Shown piece by piece: positions 1 through 8,082 of a stretch of DNA of 37,037 bases (position 1 is the stretch's first letter; each line of letters starts with the position of its first letter). The notes beneath the pieces were generated by a model. That model saw nothing but the letters and a program-made list of their open reading frames with translations, was not told the origin of the DNA and made no database searches. Origin of the DNA: Candidatus Poribacteria bacterium (lineage in GTDB: Bacteria > Poribacteria > WGA-4E > WGA-3G). Where the stretch lies: contig PYJA01000045.1 in the NCBI GenBank assembly GCA_003635185.1, positions 18,601-55,637 of the forward strand, read 5' to 3'. The position numbers and the translations under genes are program-made.

Positions 1-306
1 ATCGGGACGACCTTTTATCACGGTGTTTACCCATTGTGTCAAGGTTTCTTCTAATGCGACAACATCTAACTTTTTGAATAGATTATGAATAGTTGAAGCA
101 GCAGGTGTTTTCTTGTGTGTAAATCCGAGTGCTGGCTGTGAGCGTGCCCAAGTCGCAATAGATGTGTATCCCTTATGTCCACACATCAATCCGATGACGA
201 CAAGTGCAAGAACGGGTTCTAACGGATGTCGTTTCCCTTTATCCTTGCGTCTGTCTTTAAGTTTTGCTAACATATCTAACAAGTGGCAAGATTTTCTTTT
301 TGTCAT
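1..306 (-). CDS. ISAs1-family transposase, N-terminal part (cut by window edge)
   Basis: Reading the minus strand from the ATG at 306 gives an open frame of about 102 codons that runs off the left edge. It begins MTKRKSCHLLDMLAKLKDRR and contains HPLEPVLALVVIGLMCGHKG, then an ATWARSQPALGF-like stretch and STIHNLFKKLDVVALE. This order (RxxxGKRHPL, hydrophobic helix ending CG, YTSIATWAR, STIHxLFKxLD) is typical of the N-terminal region of ISAs1/H-repeat transposases. The catalytic DDE residues would lie outside the window. The element's right inverted repeat lies upstream at about 431. I infer that the IS inserted into an older transposase gene whose start survives at 1055-1316. Whether this copy is intact cannot be seen. 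Confidence 0.8.
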   Translation of the reverse strand, partial: MTKRKSCHLLDMLAKLKDRRKDKGKRHPLEPVLALVVIGLMCGHKGYTSIATWARSQPALGFTHKKTPAASTIHNLFKKLDVVALEETLTQWVNTVIKGRPD

Positions 307-431
307 TATTCACCTCAAAATAGATAGTTTTAAGGTGAAGTCCAGCAGATATGGTGTGAAAAATCATGCTATATCTGCTCTTCATAAAAAATTAACACTT
401 GTGAAAAAATATAGAAAACTGAATAACCCTG
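307..431 (-). mobile_element. Right end of ISAs1-type insertion sequence with terminal inverted repeat
   Basis: This is the non-coding lead of the ISAs1-type element. It ends at 431 where the minus strand reads CAGGGTTATTCAGTTTTC. The same end sequence, with one base different in the shared core, bounds the MITE-like elements at 454-1054 and 7962-8082. That links those non-autonomous elements to this transposase type. The other end lies outside the window. Confidence 0.65.
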
Positions 432-466
432 GTCAACGCTTTGTATCTACGCCCAGGGTTATTTAG

Positions 467-610
467 TGGTTCACTCGCTAAACATTTGTTACATAGAGTA
501 CGGACAGAATAGATCCAAAAGTCCCATCCCCCTTGATAAGGGGGGATGGGGGGTTGAAAACTTACCGATTTCAAAATATAGCATACTGAAATTACTTAGC
601 GAGTAAACCA
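467..610. mobile_element. Small MITE b1 (TGGTTCACTCGCTAA ends, TTTAG duplication)
   Basis: This 144-bp element has ends TGGTTCACTCGCTAA and TTAGCGAGTAAACCA, which are inverted repeats with one mismatch. TTTAG lies at 462-466 and again at 611-615, directly outside the ends. The interior holds a C-rich/G-rich hairpin around 520-555 and no coding potential. Confidence 0.75.
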
Positions 611-615
611 TTTAG

Positions 616-748
616 TGGTTGACTCGCTAAGTATTTGCGTTTTGAATTCTCTAAATACACCCCCTTTATCCCCCCGCAAGCGAGGGGAAGGGACTTTTGA
701 ACCTATTACGTAAGTTTTGTCCATAATAAATGTTTAGCGAGTAAACCA
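616..748. mobile_element. Small MITE b2, tandem neighbour of b1
   Basis: This 133-bp element has ends TGGTTGACTCGCTAA and TTAGCGAGTAAACCA. TTTAG at 611-615 and 749-753 flanks it, so b1 and b2 share the middle TTTAG. The interior again holds a C-rich to G-rich stretch near 660-690 but differs from b1, so this is not a recent simple duplication. After 753 the sequence continues TTTTAAG, the expected continuation of the outer element's inverted repeat. Confidence 0.72.
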
Positions 749-866
749 TTTAGTTTTAAGAATTCTTAGTTAATGTTTATTACTAATAGTTATAGTTTAG
801 AGAGGTAACGTTTATGCGACAATTTATGTAGAAATATTAGTTTAAAATGAATATGATCAAACGCTT

Positions 867-972
867 AGTCCCGTAGGGACGATATGTATACGTTTATCCT
901 TCTATGCCGTTCGGACGGAACTCAAGAGGGATGGATACCATTTTTCTATAAACATATCGTCCCTACGGGACT
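867..972. repeat. Inverted pair of GTCCCGTAGGGACGATATG repeats
   Basis: AGTCCCGTAGGGACGATATG begins at 867 and its reverse complement ends at 972, with a related palindrome (GTTCGGACGGAAC-like, about 908-921) between them. The core GTCCCGTAGGGAC is itself a palindrome. The same repeat occurs four times at 35828-35996. Confidence 0.8.
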
Positions 973-1054
973 AAAGACACATAAAAGATGGCAATACATA
1001 AAATTAACGTGATAGCAAAAAATCATCAAAAATATTGAAAACTAAATAACCCTG

Positions 1055-1316
1055 ATCTACGCCCGAGTGTCACGTGAGATGGACACCTCGGCAGTCGACA
1101 TCTTTCGAGCCAAAGCGGATGGTAAAATAAGTAATCTTGTTGTGCACGCATAGCGGTAATCCCCTTGAGTGCCATAACTGCGAAAAAGACGATGAGAGAA
1201 GCATCCGGATAAGTTTCGGGTCTCCCTCTTTTTGAGACGTTTTCTTGAGTCATTAAAAACTCATCTAACAACGAAAAAAGAAATGTGATATACTCTATCA
1301 TGTCAGGATATTTCAT
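1055..1316 (-). pseudogene. Interrupted transposase, N-terminal fragment
   Basis: The start ATG at 1316 has a strong AAGGAG ribosome binding site upstream. The peptide MKYPDMIEYITFLFSLLDEF, then KRGRPETYPDASLIVFFAVM, WLERCRLPRCPS and VTLGRR resembles the N-terminal region of DDE transposases of the IS4/IS5 kind; I cannot settle the family. The frame is broken by the element at 454-1054. If that element and one copy of ATCTACGCC are removed, translation continues in frame as GRRYKALT using bases 432-444, then meets the end of the ISAs1-type element at 431. The gene was therefore hit twice within about 22 bp. Non-functional here. Confidence 0.75.
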
Positions 1317-1416
1317 GGGTATCTCCTTGAAACTAATTTCTTATTGATAAAAAATTAATTCAAAGAGTACCCTTTATCCTGACTTTTGGCAACTATTATT
1401 TATGAAACACCCTCAA

Positions 1417-4400
1417 TTACTTAAGTGAAAAACGTAGTACACCCTGTCCATGCGTCCCGACATAGAGAGTGTTATCATCAACAGCAAGACAGGTAACATG
1501 ATGTGAGATTTTTGGCGTGACTTGCTGCCATGTGCCAATATCCCTCTTAAATTGATATATTTTTTGGTTAGATTCACCGTAAACCGTTGTGTCATCCACT
1601 GCCAGTCTATTCATAACGAGAGGTCTCCCTTTTGCATCAGTAATTGTGTGCCAATCAGTGCCGTTGCCTGACAACACGATGTCTTTGTCGGTTGCCACAT
1701 AAACAAAATTTCCAGCGAAAACTATTGCCCTAAAATAGTCTACAGAAAATGGAAGATTTGCGGTAACATCGTTCCACGTGTTTCCCCCATCAACAGACCG
1801 CATGAGATGACCGTCTTGTTTTCCTACGTAAACAGTATTTCCAGAAACGGCAAGTTTAAAACCGATAGTTTCAGACCAGTTGAGAGTAAACAAAGAATGG
1901 TCAAGACTATCACCTTCATCAAATATGCCTGTATCCAACCATTCAGAAAGACCAGGTTTCCATTTAAAGAGCTTGTGCATGTATTCAACATAGTACGTCC
2001 CCTCGTTAACAGTAAAACTGCCAAGCATTGAAATATAAAAACTTCCCGTCATTCTTATTGGTCTGCTATAAGTAGTATTCATTTCACGCAAGTCTTCGTG
2101 TGCTTTGTGTGGGTCATATACATTAAAAAAGGCGGGTACTTTGGAAACGTCAATGAATCTATTATCTTTGGCAGATAAACTGTAAAACCGAGGTGTCCCA
2201 ATTTTATCATCTCTCACATAGAGTTCTCCATTAGATTCTGTCATACGCGTGATATAACCAGTATCGCCTGGAACAGGTGTCCACGATTCACCACCATCAG
2301 TTGAACTGAGAAGCCCACTCGGTGTATGCGTGTAGAGGATACCGTTAACAGCAATCAATTCCTTAATATGTGTATTTACGAATCCAGTATTGAATTGATG
2401 CCACGTTTTTCCGCCATCAGTTGTACGATAAATTCCGAATTTTCCAGATCTATAAAAAGTATTCTCATTTAACGACACCAAAACGGAAGTTTTACCTATA
2501 TCGTTAATATTGTTTAACGTTTTCCAAGTTTCACCAAAGTTCGTTGAATAGAAGTATTCCTCACCATCTATGACTATCACCTTTCCCGCCGCTGCAGACA
2601 TTTTGAAGGTTGTATTCACTGGTGTTGCAAAGGGAACATCGCCTTCATTCTTGCGCGGTGGAAATATATTGGACAATTTAACCTTCTGCCGAGGTTTTTT
2701 CTCTATAGTGTTCTTGTCTGGTGTTATTGCATGCCATAAATCGCCTCGGTCATCTGTCCGATAGAGTGACCACACGTAAGGTTCAGTAGGTTTAAATCCA
2801 ATTCTTGACATCCAAGAATCACTTCTTATGCTCATCATCGACGCGCCAAAACCTGCATATAATGGATCAGGACCTAATCTACTTTTCCTTGTGGTAACAT
2901 AAAGACTGTTTTCTGCAACTTCAATCGCAATGATTGGTAACAGGTTCTCGTTTCTATCCGTTTGGCTGATGGACAGTAGTTCCCATTTATCGGCATTAAT
3001 TCGATAAAGCCCTTTGTCAGTACCGACAAAAACATTATTTTCTACATTAGTGATTACACCAATTTGTCTATCGTTGATACCATCGGGCAGCGGTGTCCAC
3101 GTTTTGCCAGAGTCATCTGATCGGAATACACCTTTCTTATAAGCAAGGTAGATTGTCATATCGCTTTGTCCACCTGGTATTTGATCCGTTATCACCATGC
3201 CAACAAGTTCACCTTTGATACACTCACAGAATTCTTTCCATGTCGCGCCTCTATCTGTAGATGCAAAAATCTTTGTATCTACAGCGCGGTAGAGCGTATT
3301 CTGCCACTCTGCCATATACCGAAATACATTCCTTCCTGTTAGTGCATCATGGAAGGAATATGTGATAGTGTTTATGAGTTTCCACGACTGTCCATCATCT
3401 GTGAGTCTGTAGAGACCGTTTTTTGACGTTGCATACACGTCACCACGGTTTGTTGTGAATAAGGTCCCAACCGGACCACCTTCTGGTCCTTTGGGATCAC
3501 TCCATTGTCGTTTCGATTTTGAAACCTCAGTTTCATTCACTTGTGCTGCAGCGAACAGTGGCGCGTCCGGTTTTTGCCCTACCCCTTCGGGTCTACCAGT
3601 TACATCAGATTTCCCGACTTGAGTCCGCACTGCTGGTTTTGCTGGCGTGTCAATAACGAGTTGTGTGTCTGTTATTTCAATTGTTGGCTCGGATTGTGCA
3701 TTTAAGCTATACGGCTTCTGAAAACGATTTAGGTATTGCGTACCAGATCCCATTAGCAATAGAACTAAAACGGCAGCGGCCGCAGAAACTGCTAACGGTA
3801 TCAACGGTTTGCTGCCAGAAGGCGTTACTGGATTCAGGCGTGAAATCTCTTTGATAATGTTTTCTGTAAATTGTGTCGGCAGTTGAAAACTGCTAAGGTT
3901 TTCTTTAATCATGTTTTCTTCCTTTTTTAATCTATTGCGAGCTCGGTGTAATCTACTACGAACCGTATTCGGAGATACGCCCAAAAACTTGCCAATATCC
4001 TCACATGTCATCTCTGCAATATAATACAGATTTACGATTGTGCGGTCACTCTCTTGCAGCTTGCTGAGTAACTTCTGCACTACTGCACGTCGTTTTTGAT
4101 TTGCTGTTTCTTCGCGTTGTTGGGTCATATATTCCGAATAGGACACCTCCTCTAATTCAACAGGATCTGTCCCTTCCAAAGATTGAAGTGCTAACCGTTT
4201 TTTGCGGTGCCAATTTTTACACTTGTTGTTGGCAATGACATAGAGCCATCCCGCAAACTGACTGTGATGTGTTAGCGTTGCCAGCTTATGGTAAGCCGTA
4301 AGAAAAGTATCCTGCGCAATTTCCTGCGCGATATGAAAATCACCAATTTTCTGCCACGCTAACGCGTGGACCTGTTTTTGGTACTTTTCCACAAGCGTAG

Positions 4401-4461
4401 TAAAAGCTTGTTGATCACCCTCTAAGGTTCGTTGAATCAGTTCAGCATCATTATCTTTCAT
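1417..4461 (-). CDS. Membrane-anchored ECF sigma factor fused to extracytoplasmic Asp-box beta-propeller (paralog 1)
   Basis: This protein of about 1014 residues has three parts. Residues about 10-80 are sigma-70 region 2 (AFTTLVEKYQKQVHALAW, then FAGWLYVIANNK). Residues about 125-180 are region 4 with the helix-turn-helix CEDIGKFLGVSPNTVRSRLH. A linker (FQLPTQFTENIIKEISRLNP) leads to one transmembrane helix at about 221-239 (LAVSAAAAVLVLLLMGSG). After a polar linker, residues about 340-1014 hold at least eight Asp-box motifs (STDRGATW, SDDSGKTW, TTDGGKTW, STDGGESW, SVDGGNTW), typical of BNR/YCF48/sortilin-like propellers. I infer that the sigma part is cytoplasmic and the propeller outside. 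The ATG at 4461 is chosen because GAGGTG lies 4 bases upstream and the start matches paralogs 2 and 3; an upstream in-frame ATG at 4479 adds six residues. No anti-sigma gene adjoins it. Confidence 0.9.
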   Translation of the reverse strand: MKDNDAELIQRTLEGDQQAFTTLVEKYQKQVHALAWQKIGDFHIAQEIAQDTFLTAYHKLATLTHHSQFAGWLYVIANNKCKNWHRKKRLALQSLEGTDPVELEEVSYSEYMTQQREETANQKRRAVVQKLLSKLQESDRTIVNLYYIAEMTCEDIGKFLGVSPNTVRSRLHRARNRLKKEENMIKENLSSFQLPTQFTENIIKEISRLNPVTPSGSKPLIPLAVSAAAAVLVLLLMGSGTQYLNRFQKPYSLNAQSEPTIEITDTQLVIDTPAKPAVRTQVGKSDVTGRPEGVGQKPDAPLFAAAQVNETEVSKSKRQWSDPKGPEGGPVGTLFTTNRGDVYATSKNGLYRLTDDGQSWKLINTITYSFHDALTGRNVFRYMAEWQNTLYRAVDTKIFASTDRGATWKEFCECIKGELVGMVITDQIPGGQSDMTIYLAYKKGVFRSDDSGKTWTPLPDGINDRQIGVITNVENNVFVGTDKGLYRINADKWELLSISQTDRNENLLPIIAIEVAENSLYVTTRKSRLGPDPLYAGFGASMMSIRSDSWMSRIGFKPTEPYVWSLYRTDDRGDLWHAITPDKNTIEKKPRQKVKLSNIFPPRKNEGDVPFATPVNTTFKMSAAAGKVIVIDGEEYFYSTNFGETWKTLNNINDIGKTSVLVSLNENTFYRSGKFGIYRTTDGGKTWHQFNTGFVNTHIKELIAVNGILYTHTPSGLLSSTDGGESWTPVPGDTGYITRMTESNGELYVRDDKIGTPRFYSLSAKDNRFIDVSKVPAFFNVYDPHKAHEDLREMNTTYSRPIRMTGSFYISMLGSFTVNEGTYYVEYMHKLFKWKPGLSEWLDTGIFDEGDSLDHSLFTLNWSETIGFKLAVSGNTVYVGKQDGHLMRSVDGGNTWNDVTANLPFSVDYFRAIVFAGNFVYVATDKDIVLSGNGTDWHTITDAKGRPLVMNRLAVDDTTVYGESNQKIYQFKRDIGTWQQVTPKISHHVTCLAVDDNTLYVGTHGQGVLRFSLK

Positions 4462-4592
4462 CGCGCACCTCAAAAACAAATTGATCTTTTAACAAATAGA
4501 CACAATTCTGAGGTTAATAATTGCATATTTTAGAAAAAAAGGCAATTTTAAGAAGAAAATGGTATTAGATGTATTTGGAAAGTGTTTTGTGC

Positions 4593-4617
4593 AAAAAAAA
4601 GCACGCTTTCTGCGTGC
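4593..4617 (-). terminator. Rho-independent terminator downstream of sigma-propeller paralog 2
   Basis: On the minus strand GCACGC, loop AGAAA, GCGTGC is followed by eight T residues. It lies 32 bases past the stop of the gene ending at 4649 and upstream of the gene starting at 4461, so paralogs 1 and 2 are probably transcribed separately. Confidence 0.88.
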
Positions 4618-4648
4618 CAAAGGTAGGTTTGGTCAGTTTAATACAGCT

Positions 4649-7600
4649 CTATTCGTCAAGAGAAAAACGTAGCACACCACTACCTCTTGTGCCAACATAA
4701 AGCGCATTCCCATCTACATCAATACAGGTAATAGTATGCGGTATTTTAGGAGTAACTTGTTCCCACAAAGTCATACCGTTATTCACTTGATATATTTTTC
4801 CCTTTGCTTCTCCGTAAACCGTTGTCCCATCTACTGCAAGCATAGTCATTATGAGCGGTTTTCCTTCTGCATTGGTAAGTATGTGCCAATCAGTTCCATT
4901 AACTGACATAACAACACCTTTATCGGTTGCAACATAGACAAAGTTGCCTGCCAAAGCTATCGCTTTGTAATGATCTACAGGAAATGGAAGGTTTCCTGTA
5001 ACATCAGTCCAAGTCAATCCTTCATCAAGTGAACGCAGGAGTTGACCTTCTTTTTTTCCAACGTAAACAGTATTTCCAGACGCTGCAAATCTAAATCCTA
5101 TTGCATCTATAAATATATTATTTGCATAGCAAAAAGACCTATCTTCACTAATTCCTTTATCTAATAACCCTGTGTTTAACCATTGCGTATTACCGGGTTT
5201 CCATCTATAGAGTTGATAGTCGTATTCAACATAGTAAGTCCCATTGACAACAGCAATACCGCCAAGTTGCGATTCGGAGAAGGAACCATCCCCATGAGGC
5301 ACATTTCGTCCCATATAACCGGTAGGACGATTTAGTTGACGGTTTTCTTTATACGGATCAACTTTATCTAAAACAGGGACTTCAGGAATTTTGATAAGAC
5401 TGTTGTCTTGAGTGGAAAGACGGAAAAAACGAGGTGCGCCTAATTGATCGTCTCTAACGAAGATATTTCCATCGGACTCCATAATGCGTGTGATAAAACC
5501 TGTATCGCCATTAACAGGTGTCCAAGATTCACCTCCATCTGTTGAATGCACAAACCCATTTACCGAATTAGCGTAAAGAGTACCGTCGACAGCAATCAAT
5601 TGCCAAACATCTGTATTTACGAGTCCAGTATTGAATTGATGCCACGATTTGCCAGCATCTGTTGTGCGATGGATTCCAAATTTTCCACTTCTGTAGTAGG
5701 TATCCTCATTTACCATAACTATTGCAGAAGCATTTCCTAAGTTTTCTGTATTTTCTAAGGTTCTCCATGTTTCACCGGAATTAATTGAAAAATAGTGTTT
5801 GTTATGATCTATAAGCATCAACTTTTTTTCGGTTACAGCGATTTTCAGAGGGCTATATTCTAATGATTTATGTGAGGATTTAGTATCCTTTTTCTTAATG
5901 TCTTTTTTGTCTTGTGAAGTTCCACTGAATAAATTGATTATTGATAGTTCCTCTTTATCTGTATTATTTTTTCTCGGAGTAATTTTTTCCCAGGTAACCC
6001 CCTGATCACTTGATACGAAAAGTTCCCAAGACAAACCTGTTGCTGCTCGTACACGAGAAATTTCCCGTTGCATTGACCTGGGAATGTCCCAAACTTTAAT
6101 CCAAGACTTATTAGATGATGTTGATGTTGATGATGTTACAAATCGCACTTTATTAGGTTTAGATGATGTTGATGATGTTACAAATTGTGCCCCCTTATAA
6201 TTATCAATATTATAACTTCTTGCGGCATAGAGTAGGTCATCTTTCGCTTCCAAAGTTATGATTGGTAAATGCTTACTTTTTTCCCCTATCTCATCAAGGA
6301 ATATTTGTTCCCATGTGTTTCCATTCAGACGATAGAGTCCTTTATTGGTGCCGACAAAGACAGTGTTTTCAATCACAACAATTGCGCGAGGTTCTATGTT
6401 TGGGTATTCATTGTCAAAAGGTGTTATCCGAACCCATGATGTCCCATTATCATCTGAACGGTATACCCCGTTATCACCTGAAAGATGAAATTCATCAATA
6501 AGACACAGGTAAAATGTTTGATCCAAAATCACCATACCGATAAGTCCACCTCCAGGATGCACAGAGAGTGTTTTCCATGTTTTTCCTCTATCTGTTGAAG
6601 ACAGGATTTTTTTATCTGTGGCAAGATACAGTATACCGTCTTTTTCTATCATTGGTCCTGATCGCATCCCGCTCAATTGTTCTCTATGTGAGAATATATC
6701 ACGTGAATTGATGAGAGCCCACGCCGCTTTCTCATCTGTAAGTTTATAGATTCCGCTTTGTGTTCCAGCAAAAACATCTCCATCAACTGTTGTAAAGAGA
6801 TTAGCGACTGTACCTCCGACTGGTCCATTTGTTTTGCTCCATTGTCCTTTTTTGTTAGAAGGACCATTTTCCTCTTGTGTTGTATCAGTAAGTGCCGTGT
6901 CAGGATTTTGTCCTGCACTGTTGCTATCATTGGTTATATCTGTAGTTCCAACTTTGTTTTTAACTGTAGGTTCTGTTGGAGATTCTAATACTATTTGCGC
7001 GTCTACGATTTCAATTGTCGGTTCTGATTGTGCGTTTAAGCTATACGGTTTCTGAAAACGATTTAAGTATTGCGTACCAGATCCCATTAGCAATAGAACT
7101 AAAACGGCAGCGGCCGCAGACACTGCTAAGGGAACCAGTGGCTTACTGCCTGAAGGTGCTACCGGATTCAGGCGTGAAATTTCCTTCATGATGTTTTCTG
7201 TCATTTGTGTCGGCAGTTGGAAACTGCTAAGGTTTTCTTTAATCACTGCTTCCTCCTTCTTTAATCGGTTACGGGCACGGTGCAGTCGACTCCTAACGGT
7301 GTTGGGAGCTACACCTAAAAACTCAGCAATTTCTTCACACGACATTTCTGCAATATAATAGAGGTTCATCACTGTGCGGTCACTTTCTTGTAGCTTACTG
7401 AGCAGTTTCTGAACTATAGTACGCCGTTTCTCTTTTGCCTCTTCTTCCCGCTGATGAGCCATATATTCTGTATAATATGCCTCCTCCAACTCATTAGGAT
7501 TTGTCTCATCAATTGATTGTGTTTCTATTTTTTTCTTTCGGTGCCACGCAATGCATTTGCGATTTGTAACGACATAAAGCCACCCCGCAAATTGTCTGTA

Positions 7601-7795
7601 GTGTGTGAAGGTAGGAAACTTTTGATATGCAGTGATAAATACATCCTGCGTAATTTCTTGTGCGATGTGATAATCACCGATTTTCTGCCACGCAAGGGTG
7701 TGTACCTGCTCTTGATATTTTTCTACAAGTTGAGCAAAAGCGTGTTGATCACCTTCTAATGTGCGTTGAATTAGTTCAGCATCATCGTTTTTCAT
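4649..7795 (-). CDS. Membrane-anchored ECF sigma factor fused to extracytoplasmic Asp-box beta-propeller (paralog 2)
   Basis: This 1048-residue protein has the same plan as paralog 1: sigma-70 region 2 (about 10-80), region 4 (about 125-180, CEEIAEFLGVAPNTVRSRLH), a transmembrane helix at about 221-239, then a propeller with Asp boxes STDRGKTW, SDDNGTSW, SSDQGVTW, TTDAGKSW, STDGGESW and SLDEGLTW. The sigma part is almost identical to paralog 3, whereas the transmembrane stretch and following linker are almost identical to paralog 1. Extra low-complexity loops, rich in Ser/Thr (about residues 540-565) and Lys/Asp (about 620-640), interrupt the propeller. The start is the ATG at 7795, with GAAGGTG 6 bases upstream. 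A terminator follows at 4593-4617. The ligand or signal is unknown. Confidence 0.9.
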   Translation of the reverse strand: MKNDDAELIQRTLEGDQHAFAQLVEKYQEQVHTLAWQKIGDYHIAQEITQDVFITAYQKFPTFTHYRQFAGWLYVVTNRKCIAWHRKKKIETQSIDETNPNELEEAYYTEYMAHQREEEAKEKRRTIVQKLLSKLQESDRTVMNLYYIAEMSCEEIAEFLGVAPNTVRSRLHRARNRLKKEEAVIKENLSSFQLPTQMTENIMKEISRLNPVAPSGSKPLVPLAVSAAAAVLVLLLMGSGTQYLNRFQKPYSLNAQSEPTIEIVDAQIVLESPTEPTVKNKVGTTDITNDSNSAGQNPDTALTDTTQEENGPSNKKGQWSKTNGPVGGTVANLFTTVDGDVFAGTQSGIYKLTDEKAAWALINSRDIFSHREQLSGMRSGPMIEKDGILYLATDKKILSSTDRGKTWKTLSVHPGGGLIGMVILDQTFYLCLIDEFHLSGDNGVYRSDDNGTSWVRITPFDNEYPNIEPRAIVVIENTVFVGTNKGLYRLNGNTWEQIFLDEIGEKSKHLPIITLEAKDDLLYAARSYNIDNYKGAQFVTSSTSSKPNKVRFVTSSTSTSSNKSWIKVWDIPRSMQREISRVRAATGLSWELFVSSDQGVTWEKITPRKNNTDKEELSIINLFSGTSQDKKDIKKKDTKSSHKSLEYSPLKIAVTEKKLMLIDHNKHYFSINSGETWRTLENTENLGNASAIVMVNEDTYYRSGKFGIHRTTDAGKSWHQFNTGLVNTDVWQLIAVDGTLYANSVNGFVHSTDGGESWTPVNGDTGFITRIMESDGNIFVRDDQLGAPRFFRLSTQDNSLIKIPEVPVLDKVDPYKENRQLNRPTGYMGRNVPHGDGSFSESQLGGIAVVNGTYYVEYDYQLYRWKPGNTQWLNTGLLDKGISEDRSFCYANNIFIDAIGFRFAASGNTVYVGKKEGQLLRSLDEGLTWTDVTGNLPFPVDHYKAIALAGNFVYVATDKGVVMSVNGTDWHILTNAEGKPLIMTMLAVDGTTVYGEAKGKIYQVNNGMTLWEQVTPKIPHTITCIDVDGNALYVGTRGSGVLRFSLDE
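6113..6190 (-). repeat. Short direct repeat encoding Ser/Thr-rich loop in paralog 2
   Basis: GATGATGTTACAAAT occurs twice within about 55 bases, each preceded by GATGTTGAT-type repeats. It encodes FVTSSTS twice in the propeller. It is absent from paralog 1, so it looks like a local slippage expansion in a surface loop. Confidence 0.6.
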
Positions 7796-7961
7796 CAGTA
7801 CACCTTCATATAGAATAACCTAAGTTGCCACCTATAAAATACTTCTAAATCCATGGATTTGCTCTATAATGTTTTTATCAAATTAAACAGAAGGAGAAAC
7901 CCCATGGAATTAACCATTGTAACAGTTTGCACGATTTGTGACGATCTTTTAAATAGGCAAT

Positions 7962-8082
7962 CAGGGTTATTCAGTTCTCCATATTTACGTTAATTTGTTC
8001 TTTATCCCTCTTCTGTAGGAGCGACCTCCTGGTCGCGACTTTTGGCTAAACCAGATAAAATGCTTAAAACTAAATAACCCTA
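7962..8082. mobile_element. 121-bp MITE, CAGGGTTATT family, 10-bp target duplication
   Basis: The left end is CAGGGTTATTCAGTT. The right end read backwards is TAGGGTTATTTAGTTTT, its outermost base differing. AATAGGCAAT lies at 7952-7961 and 8083-8092, directly flanking. The cargo is one GTAGGAGCGACCTCCTGGTC-type hairpin. The ends match those at 431 and 454-1054. Confidence 0.75.
8013..8040. repeat. REP-like hairpin (GTAGGAGCGACC family)
   Basis: GCGACC TCCT GGTCGC forms a perfect hairpin inside a conserved sequence starting TGTAGGAGCGACC. Further copies lie at about 10692-10719 and 18793-18834 (doubled), with a degenerate copy at about 21425-21452. Confidence 0.75.

Larger units (their letters stand above)
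454..1054. mobile_element. MITE-like element with CAGGGTTATTTAG ends and 9-bp target duplication
   Basis: The left end (454) reads CAGGGTTATTTAG and the right end (1054, minus strand) reads CAGGGTTATTTAGTTTTC. The 9-bp sequence ATCTACGCC lies directly outside both ends (445-453 and 1055-1063), as expected for a target-site duplication. No transposase is encoded inside. Removing the element and one duplication joins two pieces of a transposase reading frame in phase, giving GRRYKAL. The left inverted repeat is itself split by two smaller elements (467-610, 616-748). A pair of inverted GTCCCGTAGGGACGATATG repeats occupies its right half. Confidence 0.8.

Noticed and set aside
113..466. 117-residue plus-strand ORF
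   Set aside because: It lies opposite the ISAs1-type transposase and crosses the IS end; its protein has no recognisable character.
392..574. 60-residue minus-strand ORF
   Set aside because: It is a chance frame through the MITE ends; its RRYKALT segment is the displaced piece of the interrupted transposase.
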